From an uncultured Lachnospiraceae bacterium (GTDB taxonomy: Bacteria; Bacillota; Clostridia; Lachnospirales; Lachnospiraceae): a DNA stretch of 64,000 nucleotides. Positions 1-9,414 of this stretch are shown here, in pieces. Positions within the stretch are counted from its first letter, which is position 1. Each line of letters opens with the position of its first letter. The stretch spans positions 5,119 through 69,118 of the forward strand of contig UQWA01000016.1 in the NCBI GenBank assembly GCA_900544685.1, read 5' to 3'. Made by a program: the position numbers and the translations under genes. The notes under the pieces were generated by a model. That model was not told the origin of the DNA. It was given only the letters and a program-made list of their open reading frames with translations, and did no database searches.

Positions 1-1993
1 TGGCATAGACATAATAGATTTCCTCCTCATTATCTGCATATGGAATCGTAATATTCTTTGCTTCCTTCTGTACCAGCATGCTGCTGCGCACGACTTTCGG
101 CGTCTGAGAAATCACTCCATCTCCAAGAAGCAATACCTCTTCCGTCTTCTTACGGTCTGTTACCTGTGTAGTCAGTCCGATGCCGGAATCATCTGCCACA
201 TTATCAATGATATGATCTTCTCCTGCATCTACCCAGTCATTGCCAGACTTCTGTACTCTCGTCATGGTCAGCAAACGATCTGTAATCTCTCCGCCGGTAA
301 CATAAACACCGGTCTGGGCATATTCTTTCAGCGGCTGGGCATTCTCATCCACAATATTCACCTGCTTCATCGGAAACAGTTCATTTCCTTCCTGTGCCGC
401 ATCAATATCTGCCGTATCTGCCACACCATATATCAAGGATTCATTCAGATATCCCAGCATACGGACACGTTCGCTGTCCGGACAACTGATCTCATTTACT
501 TTTCCACTCTCCAGATCCATCATGGAAATAGTGGTTGAATCATATGGTTTATTTTCCTTCAGGTATGCAAAATGCTGCCCGGAACCTGATCCTTCCACAC
601 ATCCCAGCTTCAGTCCTTCCATCAGAGTACTCTTTTCCATAGTCATCAAATTGATCTGATAAATACTTCCATCCAGAAGCATATAAAACATAGACTGGTC
701 ATCTGTCACATACGCCAGTTTTTCCACATCCATGCGCAGCAGATCAAAAGAACGGTCGGTGTCCACAAACAACTTTTCTTCCACTGTCCCGGAACCTGCA
801 TCATAATAATACAGTGCCACGCCTGATTCTCCCTCATGGCGTCCCCGGTTCATATAGCCCGCCACGATAAAATATACATTTCCACTCTCGCTGACACGAA
901 GTACACGAATTTCATGTTCTCCGTAAATGTCCCGATAATCACTGTCTCCCTTCTGGCGGAAGGTAAAGATCTGCGCCATCTTGCCACTCTGTGCATCATA
1001 GCTCCACAATTCCCCGCTCTGTTCAAATGCAAAATAATTGTGGTTGCTGTCACTGGCAAAAGAGATATTGTTCTGGGTAATACCCAGGTCAATTCCCGTA
1101 TCGGTAATTACACCATTGTCTGGATCAAATACCTCATCTGTTGTACGCTCAAAGTCAAGCAGCATTACCACTTCATCTGCATAGCGGAGACGGAAATATT
1201 CATTCACTGTATATAATTCCACATTTCCTTCTTCGTCCGCTGCGCTGATCAGATACTGCTGGGTAATCGTTGCTGTTGTCTCATTCAGTTCTTTGATTGC
1301 CGGAATGGATTTGTAATAAATCTGTGGATTCAGGTTGCCCCATTCCAGCTGATCCGTAGTTGTATGAATATCCATATAAGAAAGATTCATCTGTTCCACA
1401 TCATTTTCCGGTTCCAGATAAACTGCCAGAGAATCTGCATTCTTATTCAGACAGTTATCTGAAAACATATTCACAAAATCAAGATATTCTCTGGTATGCA
1501 GACTGTCCTGCTGTACCAGTCTGGTGTAATAATAGACATCCTTTCCATCTGACTTAAGCTGAATCTTTAATACATATTCCTGATTCATACGAATCTTGCC
1601 TGCCAGCGTAAAATTCGCCGTTATATATTCACCGTCATCCGTGATATCCGTTACATTGGTATTTTCCAGTGACTTTGCGCCATCAATGGTAAGTACTTCA
1701 AAATAAATATCCTGTACTTTGGCACCGAATGTCTGCACACGAATGGACAGATCCCTGTCTGTGGAAATCGGCGTCAGTGTATCCCTGACCATAGTCGCTT
1801 CCATAGGTTCCACATATCCATGCAGTGGATTCATATCCACATCTTTGTATCTCATATACACAAGCGGCAGTGTGGCTTTCTCCATGTCTTCGGTCTGAAC
1901 AGTCACCTCATCGTCCATCATATAGGCGAATCCTGCCACCGAACCAACAAATATTAAGAGAAGCACACCTATCCTAATCAGTATCTTTTTCAT
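1..1993 (-). CDS. Membrane-anchored extracytoplasmic protein, partial (C-terminus beyond the window)
   Basis: An open frame of about 664 codons runs from ATG at 1993 down to base 2 with no stop, so the gene leaves the window at the left edge. The start follows a strong AGGAGGAGAAG ribosome binding site. Residues 6-25 form one hydrophobic N-terminal segment with a basic start, read as an uncleaved membrane anchor or signal peptide. The rest is hydrophilic, rich in Asp, Thr and Tyr, with repeated stretches of the YxxDxxSGxxxE style that look like blades of a beta-propeller. I do not recognise a named family. It overlaps the last 20 bases of the methyltransferase gene upstream, so the two are probably translationally coupled. 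It may be a cell-surface or envelope protein; no catalytic motif is visible. Confidence 0.75.
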   Translation of the reverse strand, partial: MKKILIRIGVLLLIFVGSVAGFAYMMDDEVTVQTEDMEKATLPLVYMRYKDVDMNPLHGYVEPMEATMVRDTLTPISTDRDLSIRVQTFGAKVQDIYFEVLTIDGAKSLENTNVTDITDDGEYITANFTLAGKIRMNQEYVLKIQLKSDGKDVYYYTRLVQQDSLHTREYLDFVNMFSDNCLNKNADSLAVYLEPENDVEQMNLSYMDIHTTTDQLEWGNLNPQIYYKSIPAIKELNETTATITQQYLISAADEEGNVELYTVNEYFRLRYADEVVMLLDFERTTDEVFDPDNGVITDTGIDLGITQNNISFASDSNHNYFAFEQSGELWSYDAQSGKMAQIFTFRQKGDSDYRDIYGEHEIRVLRVSESGNVYFIVAGYMNRGRHEGESGVALYYYDAGSGTVEEKLFVDTDRSFDLLRMDVEKLAYVTDDQSMFYMLLDGSIYQINLMTMEKSTLMEGLKLGCVEGSGSGQHFAYLKENKPYDSTTISMMDLESGKVNEISCPDSERVRMLGYLNESLIYGVADTADIDAAQEGNELFPMKQVNIVDENAQPLKEYAQTGVYVTGGEITDRLLTMTRVQKSGNDWVDAGEDHIIDNVADDSGIGLTTQVTDRKKTEEVLLLGDGVISQTPKVVRSSMLVQKEAKNITIPYADNEEEIYYVYA

Positions 1994-3158
1994 CTTCTCC
2001 TCCTAACCGAAGTCTGTAAAACAATGGGTTCACGTTCCATGCATCCATACATTCCCGCAGTTTTTTGTGCATCTGCTGCTTCTTCTCCGGTGCCATCTCT
2101 TCTTTTTGTCTGACTGCACGAATCAGAATATTCTTCGGAGTGTGTTCCATATCGATAAATTCCAGTACCTGTACCCGGTAGCCTTCCAGTTCCAGTACAT
2201 CTGCACGGAAAGCGTCCGTCATCAGAGCTGCCATCCGTTCCTGTATCAGTCCGTATTTTAATACCGGCTGCTGCAGACTGCTATGCATCTGACGATTCAG
2301 TTCATGATGACAGCATGGCACGGCAAATATTACTTTCGCATTCCATTCCAGAGCCTTCTCCAGTGCATAATCTGTTGCCGTATCACAGGCATGAAGCGAT
2401 ACTACCATATCCACCCGGTCTACCCCGTCATAATCTGCAATATCACCGGTCAGAAATGTCAGACGGTCATATCCATAACGGTCTGCCAGCTCCTGGCAGT
2501 GCTCCATCACATCTCTTTTCAGGTCCAGGCCGATCATTCGAATCCGGCACTGCTTCTTCACGGTCAGATAATAATACAGGGCAAAGGTCAGATAAGACTT
2601 GCCACATCCAAAATCTATCAGAGTCAGTTCCCGGTCTGCATCCAGTTCCGGCAGAATATCCTCCACAAATTCCAGATACCGATTGATCTGACGGAACTTG
2701 TCATACCGTGACTTTACAATCTTTCCCTCCGGAGTCATCACACCCAGATCCACCAAAAATGGCACCGGAGTTCCTTCTTCCAGAAGATATCTTTTTTTCC
2801 GGTTATGCTCCAGTGGTTTTGCCTGTCTCTTCTGAGGCACGATCCTCTGCTTTATGGTTGCCTTTCCCTTTTTACTCACCATTGCCTGCACAGACTGTAT
2901 GGTCGTATCCATCTGAAGTTGCCGGTAGTCCAGCCTCATCCACTCTCCAATCTGTTCCAGGAGCTCTTCTTTTGGATAATTTTTATGAAATTCCTTCTTT
3001 CCATCTGAAATACAGGTCTGAAAATACAACTGCCCTTTTAACTGCACCGGCCGAATCTTCACTTTATCCGGCATCTCTGCATGACGTTTTCCACTGAGGG
3101 TCATACGCAGCATATTCTCATTTATTGTCTGATTCAGTAAGTTCAATAACTGTTCCAT
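1974..3158 (-). CDS. SAM-dependent methyltransferase (Methyltransf_32-like)
   Basis: This 394-residue protein has an N-terminal region of about 160 residues of unknown role, followed by a class I SAM-binding fold. Motif I reads LIDFGCGKSYLTFALYYYL near residues 181-199. A VVSLHACDTATDYAL block and a VPCCHHELNRQ motif follow; the CCHxEL signature is characteristic of the Methyltransf_32 group, whose known members include tRNA or protein methyltransferases. The substrate cannot be told from sequence. The gene sits first in a pair with the surface protein whose start it overlaps. Role inferred from family only. Confidence 0.85.
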   Translation of the reverse strand: MEQLLNLLNQTINENMLRMTLSGKRHAEMPDKVKIRPVQLKGQLYFQTCISDGKKEFHKNYPKEELLEQIGEWMRLDYRQLQMDTTIQSVQAMVSKKGKATIKQRIVPQKRQAKPLEHNRKKRYLLEEGTPVPFLVDLGVMTPEGKIVKSRYDKFRQINRYLEFVEDILPELDADRELTLIDFGCGKSYLTFALYYYLTVKKQCRIRMIGLDLKRDVMEHCQELADRYGYDRLTFLTGDIADYDGVDRVDMVVSLHACDTATDYALEKALEWNAKVIFAVPCCHHELNRQMHSSLQQPVLKYGLIQERMAALMTDAFRADVLELEGYRVQVLEFIDMEHTPKNILIRAVRQKEEMAPEKKQQMHKKLRECMDAWNVNPLFYRLRLGGEDEKDTD

Positions 3159-3239
3159 TCTATACTCCTCATCTCTAAAACGGATATATAATCCCGTCTG
3201 TTATATATTAATCGTTTTTTACGGAAACCTCAACTAAAA

Positions 3240-3284
3240 AAAGAGTGAACTACAAGGCTTTTTGCCTGATGTCTTTCACTCTTT
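3240..3284 (-). terminator. Intrinsic terminator after the hybrid sensor kinase
   Basis: Read on the minus strand, AAAGAGTGAA and TTCACTCTTT pair around a loop that itself holds a small AGGC/GCCT hairpin, and a run of T follows. It lies just past the stop of the kinase gene. Confidence 0.75.
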
Positions 3285-3289
3285 CCTGT

Positions 3290-6200
3290 TTATTTCAGAT
3301 ATTTCCGCAGTGTTTTCTCAAGTTTTCCAATATCCAGAGGTTTGGAAAGATGCCCGTTCATTCCACTTGCCAGAGACTTTTTCACATCTTCTTCAAATGC
3401 ATTGGCACTCATGGCAATAATCGGAATATTTCTGCAGTCTTCTCTTTCCAGGCCACGGATATTTTCTGCTGCCTCAAGTCCATTCATCACTGGCATCATG
3501 ATATCCATCAGGATCATGTCATAGGTTCCTTCCGGCGTCTCCTTCATGCGTTCCACAGCCTGTTTTCCATTGACCACGCTGTCCGTCTGAATATGATATT
3601 CGGACAAAATTGTCTGAATAATCTCCAGATTCAATTCATTATCTTCCACAATCAACACTTTCGCACCATCAAATATGCAGTTTTCCTGTTTTTCTTCCTG
3701 ATCAGCCTGCTGCTCTTTTGCAAAATCCAGATGCAGCGTAAAACTAAAATCACTGCCCTCTCCAGGTTCACTTTCCAGTGTAATCTCGCTTCCCATCAGC
3801 CGGACCAGACGGCTACTGATGGCCAGTCCCAGTCCATTTCCCTGTTTTCGGCTGCTGCTGCGGTTATCTGCCTGTTCAAAGCTCTGGAAAACTCGTTTCT
3901 GGTCTTCTTTACTGATCCCGATTCCGTTATCTCTCACAGAGAAAAACCGGTCAGCACCTTTTTCGGTGTTGGAAAGTTCTCGGGCCGTCAGACAGATTAC
4001 GCCGCCTTCTGCGGTGAATTTCACTGCATTTCCAATCAGATTAATCAACACCTGGTTAATACGAAGTTCATCCCCCAGATATCTGGTATGCTCCAGACAG
4101 ATCTGTTCTTTATAGTACAGCTGCTTTTCTGCTACTCTGGCAGAAAACAGTTCCTTTATATTATCCAGCATCTGCTGCAGATCAAAATCATTCTCTACCA
4201 GCTGCATTTTTCCACTCTCAATCTTGGACATATCCAGAATATCATTCAGCAGACCAAGAAGGTAGTTCGACGAACCTTTAATCTTCCGCAGGCAGTCTAT
4301 GATCTTTTCCTGAGACTGACCATCGTGCAGGGCAATCTCTGTCATACCCATAATTCCATTCATTGGTGTACGAATCTCATGGGACATTCTAGCCAGGAAT
4401 TCTGCCTTGGCATTGCCATAAGAATCATGCCTCTGCTGATTCAGGCGGTTCTGGATCAACATGCCAATCTCTTTCAGTTCCTTGCGCTGTTCTTCTGACA
4501 ATCCAGATACCGCATCCAGTCCCAAAATCAGGATACTTCCCATATATTTTCCACTATCTGTCATATGAAGCACGACGCCTCCCTGTTCCATTAAAAATGG
4601 CTGGAACAGTGGGCTGTTCCTACAGACTTCACTTAAATTCTGCAGACCGATTCTGTCACAGTTTTCCAAAAATGCTTCATAGTCCTCATTCTCATAACGG
4701 ACAATCTCAGGAAGCGGCACTTCCTGTTTTTCCCGGTGCCACTGATATTCCAGCATATTGGCTCGATAATCTTCATCCAGTATGGTAATGATCATATCAT
4801 CCAATGGATATGCTTCTGCCATTCTGCCCGCCAGCACATCCAAAAGTACAGGCAGATCGCCCCCCTTATCGAAGAGATTCAGTGCCAGGGATACCAGACT
4901 CATCTGGCTGATCCATCCCATAGATACAATCTCACCTGGCTGAAACAGCATTGGCATACAGGTTCGCTCATTCTGGTAAATCACCAGATCTCTTCCCATA
5001 TTCTTGGCTTCATACAGTGCGGATGCCGCCTGATTAAGCAAAATCTGCGTGCATGCTTCCTCTCCAAGCGTCATTCCGCAGGCAAATGTCAGTGGCAGTG
5101 TATCCTGATGAATCATACCGGCAAACCGCTCACGTACACAGTCCAGGACTTTCTTAATCTGAGCCAGCTTCTTTTCCTCTGTCCAGATCAAAAGCTCATC
5201 TGCACCAGAGCGAATCCGAATTGTCTTCTGACCCTTGAATTCTTCCCAGAGAAACTTTGCCAGGCTTTCCATCAGCATATCTCCGAAAATCAGCCCAAAC
5301 CTCTCATTCATTCTTGTGAAATGATCCACGTCCAGCAGGATCATCCACCCTTCCGACACGTGTCTGCGGCTGTTCTCCAGCTTTTCCATTCCCTGCTGAA
5401 GTCGGTAGAACCAGGTCACCGGATCGATCCGTTCTTTTCGCTGATACTCCAGCTCACGAATCTTTCTCGCATGAATATTACGGATATTTCCCACAATTTT
5501 CGTGCGTACATTATTACTGTCGAAAACATCTTTTCCATTCAAAAGTGCCCACTGATAGTTCTCTTTTCCTGGAAACTTTATCCGGAATTCTACCTGAAAC
5601 TCTTCCGGACAGTGCCTGCGTAATTCCTCCAGCCGTTCCCTGTCATCCGGATGCACCAGATGATCATCCATATATTCCGGATGTGCAGCGCAGTCCCAGA
5701 TGCCGTTCATTTCCTTACTGTTTACGATCTCCAGCGTCTGTTTTGCATAATCATAGGTATAGAAAATATCTGTCGAATTTTCCACCGCCATGCGGTACTT
5801 TTCTGATTCTTCCTGAATTCGTTCTTCCGCCTGCTGCTGTTCATCCGTCAGTGTCTCGACCACCTCATGAATTTCATCAATCTCACGGATGCCGGACTTA
5901 TGAAATCCATGGATCCCTTCGACTCCGCCACGCACACTGTCTACCAGTCTGGCAATCGGTCTCATTACGCTTCCAACCAGAATACCGACCATCAGCACGC
6001 CAAACAATACACCAAGTGCCACTGCCAGTATCATACTGGTAAAAATATTCCGGCCGGCGCCAAAAATGGCATTCTCTGTCTCAAAACCGATCAGCACCCA
6101 ATGCGTATCCGAGTACGGAACATGATTGCTGTACAGATTCATGGCATGTACCGTTGCATAAACCTTCTGCTTGCCAATCTTCACATCTTCCACCTGATAG

Positions 6201-7159
6201 AAGCCATTCTGATTCTGTTCCAGAAGGCTGAAGGTCTCTCCCTCTCTTGTTACCAGATCGTATAGGTTCCCTTTTCCGCTGATCGGCCGGTAACTATCCT
6301 CGCCCAGATCCACGGCCAGCATATAGCCTGCATTCTGTTCCTGATTCAGTTCCTGTACCTGAAACTTCTCTTCCAGAAGGCTTGTACTGACTTCTACGCC
6401 AAGTACTCCAAATACCATATTATCACAGGAGATCGGAACGGAATAGGCAATCATCTTATGATTATCCATATAATGATCTTCCAGAACAAACGGCTCGGCC
6501 CAATACCCCAGATACTTCTGTGCCGTCTCCGGATTCGATCTGGCAGCCAGATACGGCTGGTAAAAGAAGTCGTCTGCCTTACGCATATCATTTCCAAGAA
6601 ATGAAAACTTCGTCGTCCATGCCGAATCCAGGGGAATTCCTTCCGTTCTGGCCAGTGTCTTGCCGCCGCGTTCCATAATCAGATCTGTATTGGCAGAAGA
6701 CTGATGTCCCGAATCAGAATCCCGCACAAAGAAACCATTGTACTCTGCTGCCTGATCCGTGTCCGCTTCATTCGCCAATATCAGATACAATCCTGTTACC
6801 GGATTTTTCTGCAGTACGTCCACGCATTCTGAAAAAACAGACTCCAGGAATTCCTTCTGTACATCATCATTCTGCAAAAATTCTTCCATATCCATATGAC
6901 CGGACTTCAATGTCTCTTTCAGACTTTTAGACAAAGTGCCTCTTTCGTTAGCCACAAAGCTCCACTGCTCCAGCATTTTATTTTCCAGAATCACCTTCCG
7001 GTTCTCCACAGTCCGACTCATCATGTTTACTGCATTATTTTCCAGAGTACGATCCGCGCCATTGATCTTCAGAGTGCCAATGGAAACGGCGCCCTGCGCT
7101 ATCATAACTGCTACAATCGGTATAATAAATAGTGAAATAATTGATATTTTATGTTTCAC
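3290..7159 (-). CDS. Hybrid sensor histidine kinase with extracytoplasmic sensor, PAS, degenerate GGDEF and receiver domains
   Basis: A 1289-residue membrane signalling protein. Hydrophobic segments at about 6-27 and 372-396 bracket a large outside domain of about 340 residues (Cache-like). HAMP-like (397-445), PAS (about 455-570), GGDEF-like (571-730), GAF-like (745-905), HisKA with H927 in SHEIRTPMNG, an ATPase domain with N1044 and the GNGLGLAI box, and a receiver domain with D1219 and K1273 follow. The GGDEF signature is SGADE at 651-655, so cyclase activity is doubtful. The gene starts 12 bases after the stop of the solute-binding protein gene, so binding protein and kinase are co-transcribed. 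The binding protein may present a ligand to the kinase sensor. No separate output regulator is adjacent. Confidence 0.9.
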   Translation of the reverse strand: MKHKISIISLFIIPIVAVMIAQGAVSIGTLKINGADRTLENNAVNMMSRTVENRKVILENKMLEQWSFVANERGTLSKSLKETLKSGHMDMEEFLQNDDVQKEFLESVFSECVDVLQKNPVTGLYLILANEADTDQAAEYNGFFVRDSDSGHQSSANTDLIMERGGKTLARTEGIPLDSAWTTKFSFLGNDMRKADDFFYQPYLAARSNPETAQKYLGYWAEPFVLEDHYMDNHKMIAYSVPISCDNMVFGVLGVEVSTSLLEEKFQVQELNQEQNAGYMLAVDLGEDSYRPISGKGNLYDLVTREGETFSLLEQNQNGFYQVEDVKIGKQKVYATVHAMNLYSNHVPYSDTHWVLIGFETENAIFGAGRNIFTSMILAVALGVLFGVLMVGILVGSVMRPIARLVDSVRGGVEGIHGFHKSGIREIDEIHEVVETLTDEQQQAEERIQEESEKYRMAVENSTDIFYTYDYAKQTLEIVNSKEMNGIWDCAAHPEYMDDHLVHPDDRERLEELRRHCPEEFQVEFRIKFPGKENYQWALLNGKDVFDSNNVRTKIVGNIRNIHARKIRELEYQRKERIDPVTWFYRLQQGMEKLENSRRHVSEGWMILLDVDHFTRMNERFGLIFGDMLMESLAKFLWEEFKGQKTIRIRSGADELLIWTEEKKLAQIKKVLDCVRERFAGMIHQDTLPLTFACGMTLGEEACTQILLNQAASALYEAKNMGRDLVIYQNERTCMPMLFQPGEIVSMGWISQMSLVSLALNLFDKGGDLPVLLDVLAGRMAEAYPLDDMIITILDEDYRANMLEYQWHREKQEVPLPEIVRYENEDYEAFLENCDRIGLQNLSEVCRNSPLFQPFLMEQGGVVLHMTDSGKYMGSILILGLDAVSGLSEEQRKELKEIGMLIQNRLNQQRHDSYGNAKAEFLARMSHEIRTPMNGIMGMTEIALHDGQSQEKIIDCLRKIKGSSNYLLGLLNDILDMSKIESGKMQLVENDFDLQQMLDNIKELFSARVAEKQLYYKEQICLEHTRYLGDELRINQVLINLIGNAVKFTAEGGVICLTARELSNTEKGADRFFSVRDNGIGISKEDQKRVFQSFEQADNRSSSRKQGNGLGLAISSRLVRLMGSEITLESEPGEGSDFSFTLHLDFAKEQQADQEEKQENCIFDGAKVLIVEDNELNLEIIQTILSEYHIQTDSVVNGKQAVERMKETPEGTYDMILMDIMMPVMNGLEAAENIRGLEREDCRNIPIIAMSANAFEEDVKKSLASGMNGHLSKPLDIGKLEKTLRKYLK

Positions 7160-7171
7160 GCAATTCCCATC

Positions 7172-8638
7172 CTATCCATTTAAACCGGCTGCTTCTGACA
7201 GTTCACTGACAAATACTTCATACCAGGAATCAAAAGCTTCTTCGGTAATATATGGTGCAATTGCTTCTTCTCTTGCTGTTCCGCCTGCGATCTCTTCGTC
7301 AATGGCTTCTTTATCTGCAACTGCCTTATCCTTCAGATTATAGTCCAGCACCTTTCTTGCCTGATAACTGTTCTCAAAGCAGGACGGTACATAATATGCG
7401 GTATTTTCAAACTGATCCATTACCGTTGTCAGGCAGTCATACGTCTTCGGTGCGATCTGAATCTGCTCTTCTTGAATGACTCTGTCCAGTGCTTCTGTTG
7501 TATTTGCATCTTTACGCACCGGAAGATAACCGGATGCAGATCCAAACTTCAGGCTGTTATCACTTTGCGTAAACCATTTCAGGAAAACACTTGCCGCATA
7601 TTCATGTGCCCTGTCAGATTTGGCTACCGCCATACCGGCTCCCTGCTGCACGCTGTAAGCTTCTCCACCTTCAAACACCGGCGCATTCTTAATCACATAA
7701 TCAATTGGATAACTGTCATCATCCAGTTCCACATTGTCAGGGAAATACATAGATGATGCCGTAGATCCTGTATAAACAAGGGTATCTCCCGTCTTCACAT
7801 CATCTGAACCAAACTTACCGTAGGATACAAAATATCCTTTTACATACGGAACATAATAATTTTCCCATAATGTATGCAGTGCTTCCTTATCTGCCTGCAA
7901 TGTTACACTGCCATCTTTTACTTCAAACAGATCCATTCCCAGCTGCTTCATGCCAATCAGAAAATAGTTGGACATAGAATCTCTTCCGTAAAATGACTTT
8001 CCGTCATCCGGTATATCCGGAGTCTGGGCATCTGTCCACTCATAATACTGCTCTGCCACCTTTACAATTCCCTGCATAGTACTCAGATCATCCAGTGAGA
8101 CATCTGTCTCCCTGGCAAATTTCTCCCAGTCCGTTTTGTTCATCATGGTAATCTCTGTGGATTTTGCAACCGGAAATACATACAGCCCGCCGTCTCCTGC
8201 GAACTCGCCTTCCTGCACGTATGCATCCACATACTGATCCAGTTCTTCCTGTGTAAAATACTGTTTCAGATCTGTAAGTACACCATCCTTCTGCAACACA
8301 TAAGCAGAATCAGTATAAGCAGAAAATACATCCGGTATATCCTCTGCTCCAACTTCTGCATTCACTGCATCCTGAATGGAACTCTCCAGATCTGATACAG
8401 ATCCTTTGCCGGTCTCTTCCACATAGATTCCCAGATCTTTTCCCACTGTACCGTTAAATTCTTCTACCAGTTTATCAAACGCAGCCTGATGAACACCGTT
8501 ATAATAATGCCAGACTGTCAGCGTAACCGGATTCTCAGGATCCAGGATTTCCCCGTCATCATATGAATCCTCAGCCTGTGCAGTCGCGCCAAATACCAGA
8601 ACGGTTGCCAGTAACGCTATTACTGCTTTCTTTTTCAT
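7172..8638 (-). CDS. Extracellular solute-binding protein (family 1, carbohydrate type)
   Basis: A 488-residue secreted binding protein of the carbohydrate ABC type. The signal peptide is MKKKAVIALLATVLVFG followed by ATAQA, and the mature protein starts with an acidic patch and VTLTVWHYYNGVHQAAFDKL, the usual first strand and helix of family 1 binding proteins. There is no lipobox cysteine, which is odd for a Gram-positive binding protein. No permease or ATPase genes adjoin it; the next gene is the hybrid sensor kinase. This supports a sensory rather than a transport role, as in other binding protein-kinase pairs. The ligand is probably a sugar, by family only. Confidence 0.88.
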   Translation of the reverse strand: MKKKAVIALLATVLVFGATAQAEDSYDDGEILDPENPVTLTVWHYYNGVHQAAFDKLVEEFNGTVGKDLGIYVEETGKGSVSDLESSIQDAVNAEVGAEDIPDVFSAYTDSAYVLQKDGVLTDLKQYFTQEELDQYVDAYVQEGEFAGDGGLYVFPVAKSTEITMMNKTDWEKFARETDVSLDDLSTMQGIVKVAEQYYEWTDAQTPDIPDDGKSFYGRDSMSNYFLIGMKQLGMDLFEVKDGSVTLQADKEALHTLWENYYVPYVKGYFVSYGKFGSDDVKTGDTLVYTGSTASSMYFPDNVELDDDSYPIDYVIKNAPVFEGGEAYSVQQGAGMAVAKSDRAHEYAASVFLKWFTQSDNSLKFGSASGYLPVRKDANTTEALDRVIQEEQIQIAPKTYDCLTTVMDQFENTAYYVPSCFENSYQARKVLDYNLKDKAVADKEAIDEEIAGGTAREEAIAPYITEEAFDSWYEVFVSELSEAAGLNG

Positions 8639-8721
8639 AGCCGTTTCCCTGCTCTTTCTCTCTTTGTTTCTTCAGTCAGTAATTTCTCTGGCTTAAGATG
8701 TTTTCTTTACACAATATTTTT

Positions 8722-8750
8722 ATCATAACAATCACACTATCTATTGTCAA
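8722..8750 (-). promoter_or_regulatory. Sigma-A promoter of the binding protein-sensor kinase operon
   Basis: On the minus strand TTGACA and TATGAT are separated by exactly 17 bases. The leader to the ATG at 8638 is about 75 bases. It lies immediately upstream (in the minus direction) of the binding protein and downstream of the 193-residue gene. Confidence 0.75.
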
Positions 8751-8771
8751 CCTGTTCAGGTCGTCTCTGCT

Positions 8772-9353
8772 CTACCATCTGCGGCAGTTGCGGTGCCTGC
8801 ACCTTCTGTGATACATCTCATTCTGAAGCAGTACCTGTACCAGATCCCCAAACCAGTCTGATAGACGAGGTGGCTGTGGCGGCATTGGCGGTCTGGATGG
8901 TCCTGGCGGTGGCTGCGGTGGTCTTCTCTGGGATGCTCCATATCCGTGATTCATCACATAGATATCCTCTTCCTGCAGCCTGCTCTGTTCCTGCTCCCAT
9001 TTTTCCATCTGCCCTTCCATCTTACGGCGGATTCCATCTGCCATATCCAGAATTCTCTGTTTTTCCGGCATCTCATCGAACATAATGCTGCCTTCATACT
9101 CCATGGTATCACAGGCTCTCTCCACTTCTGCGAGAATCTCCCGAATCCTTGCCGGATACAGTTCCTTCATCCTTGCCAGATCTTCTTCATCCTGTTTTGC
9201 CAGCTTCATCAATTCCCGGTTATCCATATCCAGACATCCAGTCTCTATCTCTTTTTCTGCACGCGGACTCCAGTTTTCCGACATCATGCGGTCACAGTTG
9301 GGATAGCACGGGCATCCTTCCGGGCCACAGCATCTTTTTTTGTTTTCCTTCAT
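8772..9353 (-). CDS. Hypothetical Cys-rich/Pro-rich small protein
   Basis: A 193-residue protein I cannot assign. It begins with a cysteine cluster (CCGPEGCPCYPNC, residues 8-20) that could bind metal. A charged helical region (about 40-130, probably coiled coil) follows, then a proline-rich stretch (RRPPQPPPGPSRPPMPPQPP) and an Arg/Cys/His-rich tail RRCRHRNCRRW. There is no signal peptide. The start at 9353 has an AGGAGC ribosome binding site at good distance. It lies between RluA and the binding-protein promoter, 61 bases after the RluA gene end, so it may be co-transcribed with rluA. Possibly a spore- or envelope-associated scaffold, but that is a guess from composition. Confidence 0.65.
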   Translation of the reverse strand: MKENKKRCCGPEGCPCYPNCDRMMSENWSPRAEKEIETGCLDMDNRELMKLAKQDEEDLARMKELYPARIREILAEVERACDTMEYEGSIMFDEMPEKQRILDMADGIRRKMEGQMEKWEQEQSRLQEEDIYVMNHGYGASQRRPPQPPPGPSRPPMPPQPPRLSDWFGDLVQVLLQNEMYHRRCRHRNCRRW

Positions 9354-9414
9354 ATCTGCTCCTGACTTCAGTCATATCTCTACACTATATGCCAGCCAGA
9401 AAAGATGGTTCCTG

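Noticed and set aside
3245..4498. Long plus-strand open frame opposite the hybrid kinase
   Set aside because: It is antisense to the kinase, has no ribosome binding site, and reads as low-complexity His/Cys/Phe-rich sequence typical of the reverse of a coding strand.
5200..5800. Active diguanylate cyclase in the hybrid kinase
   Set aside because: The active-site motif is SGADE rather than GGDEF, so cyclase activity is not claimed.
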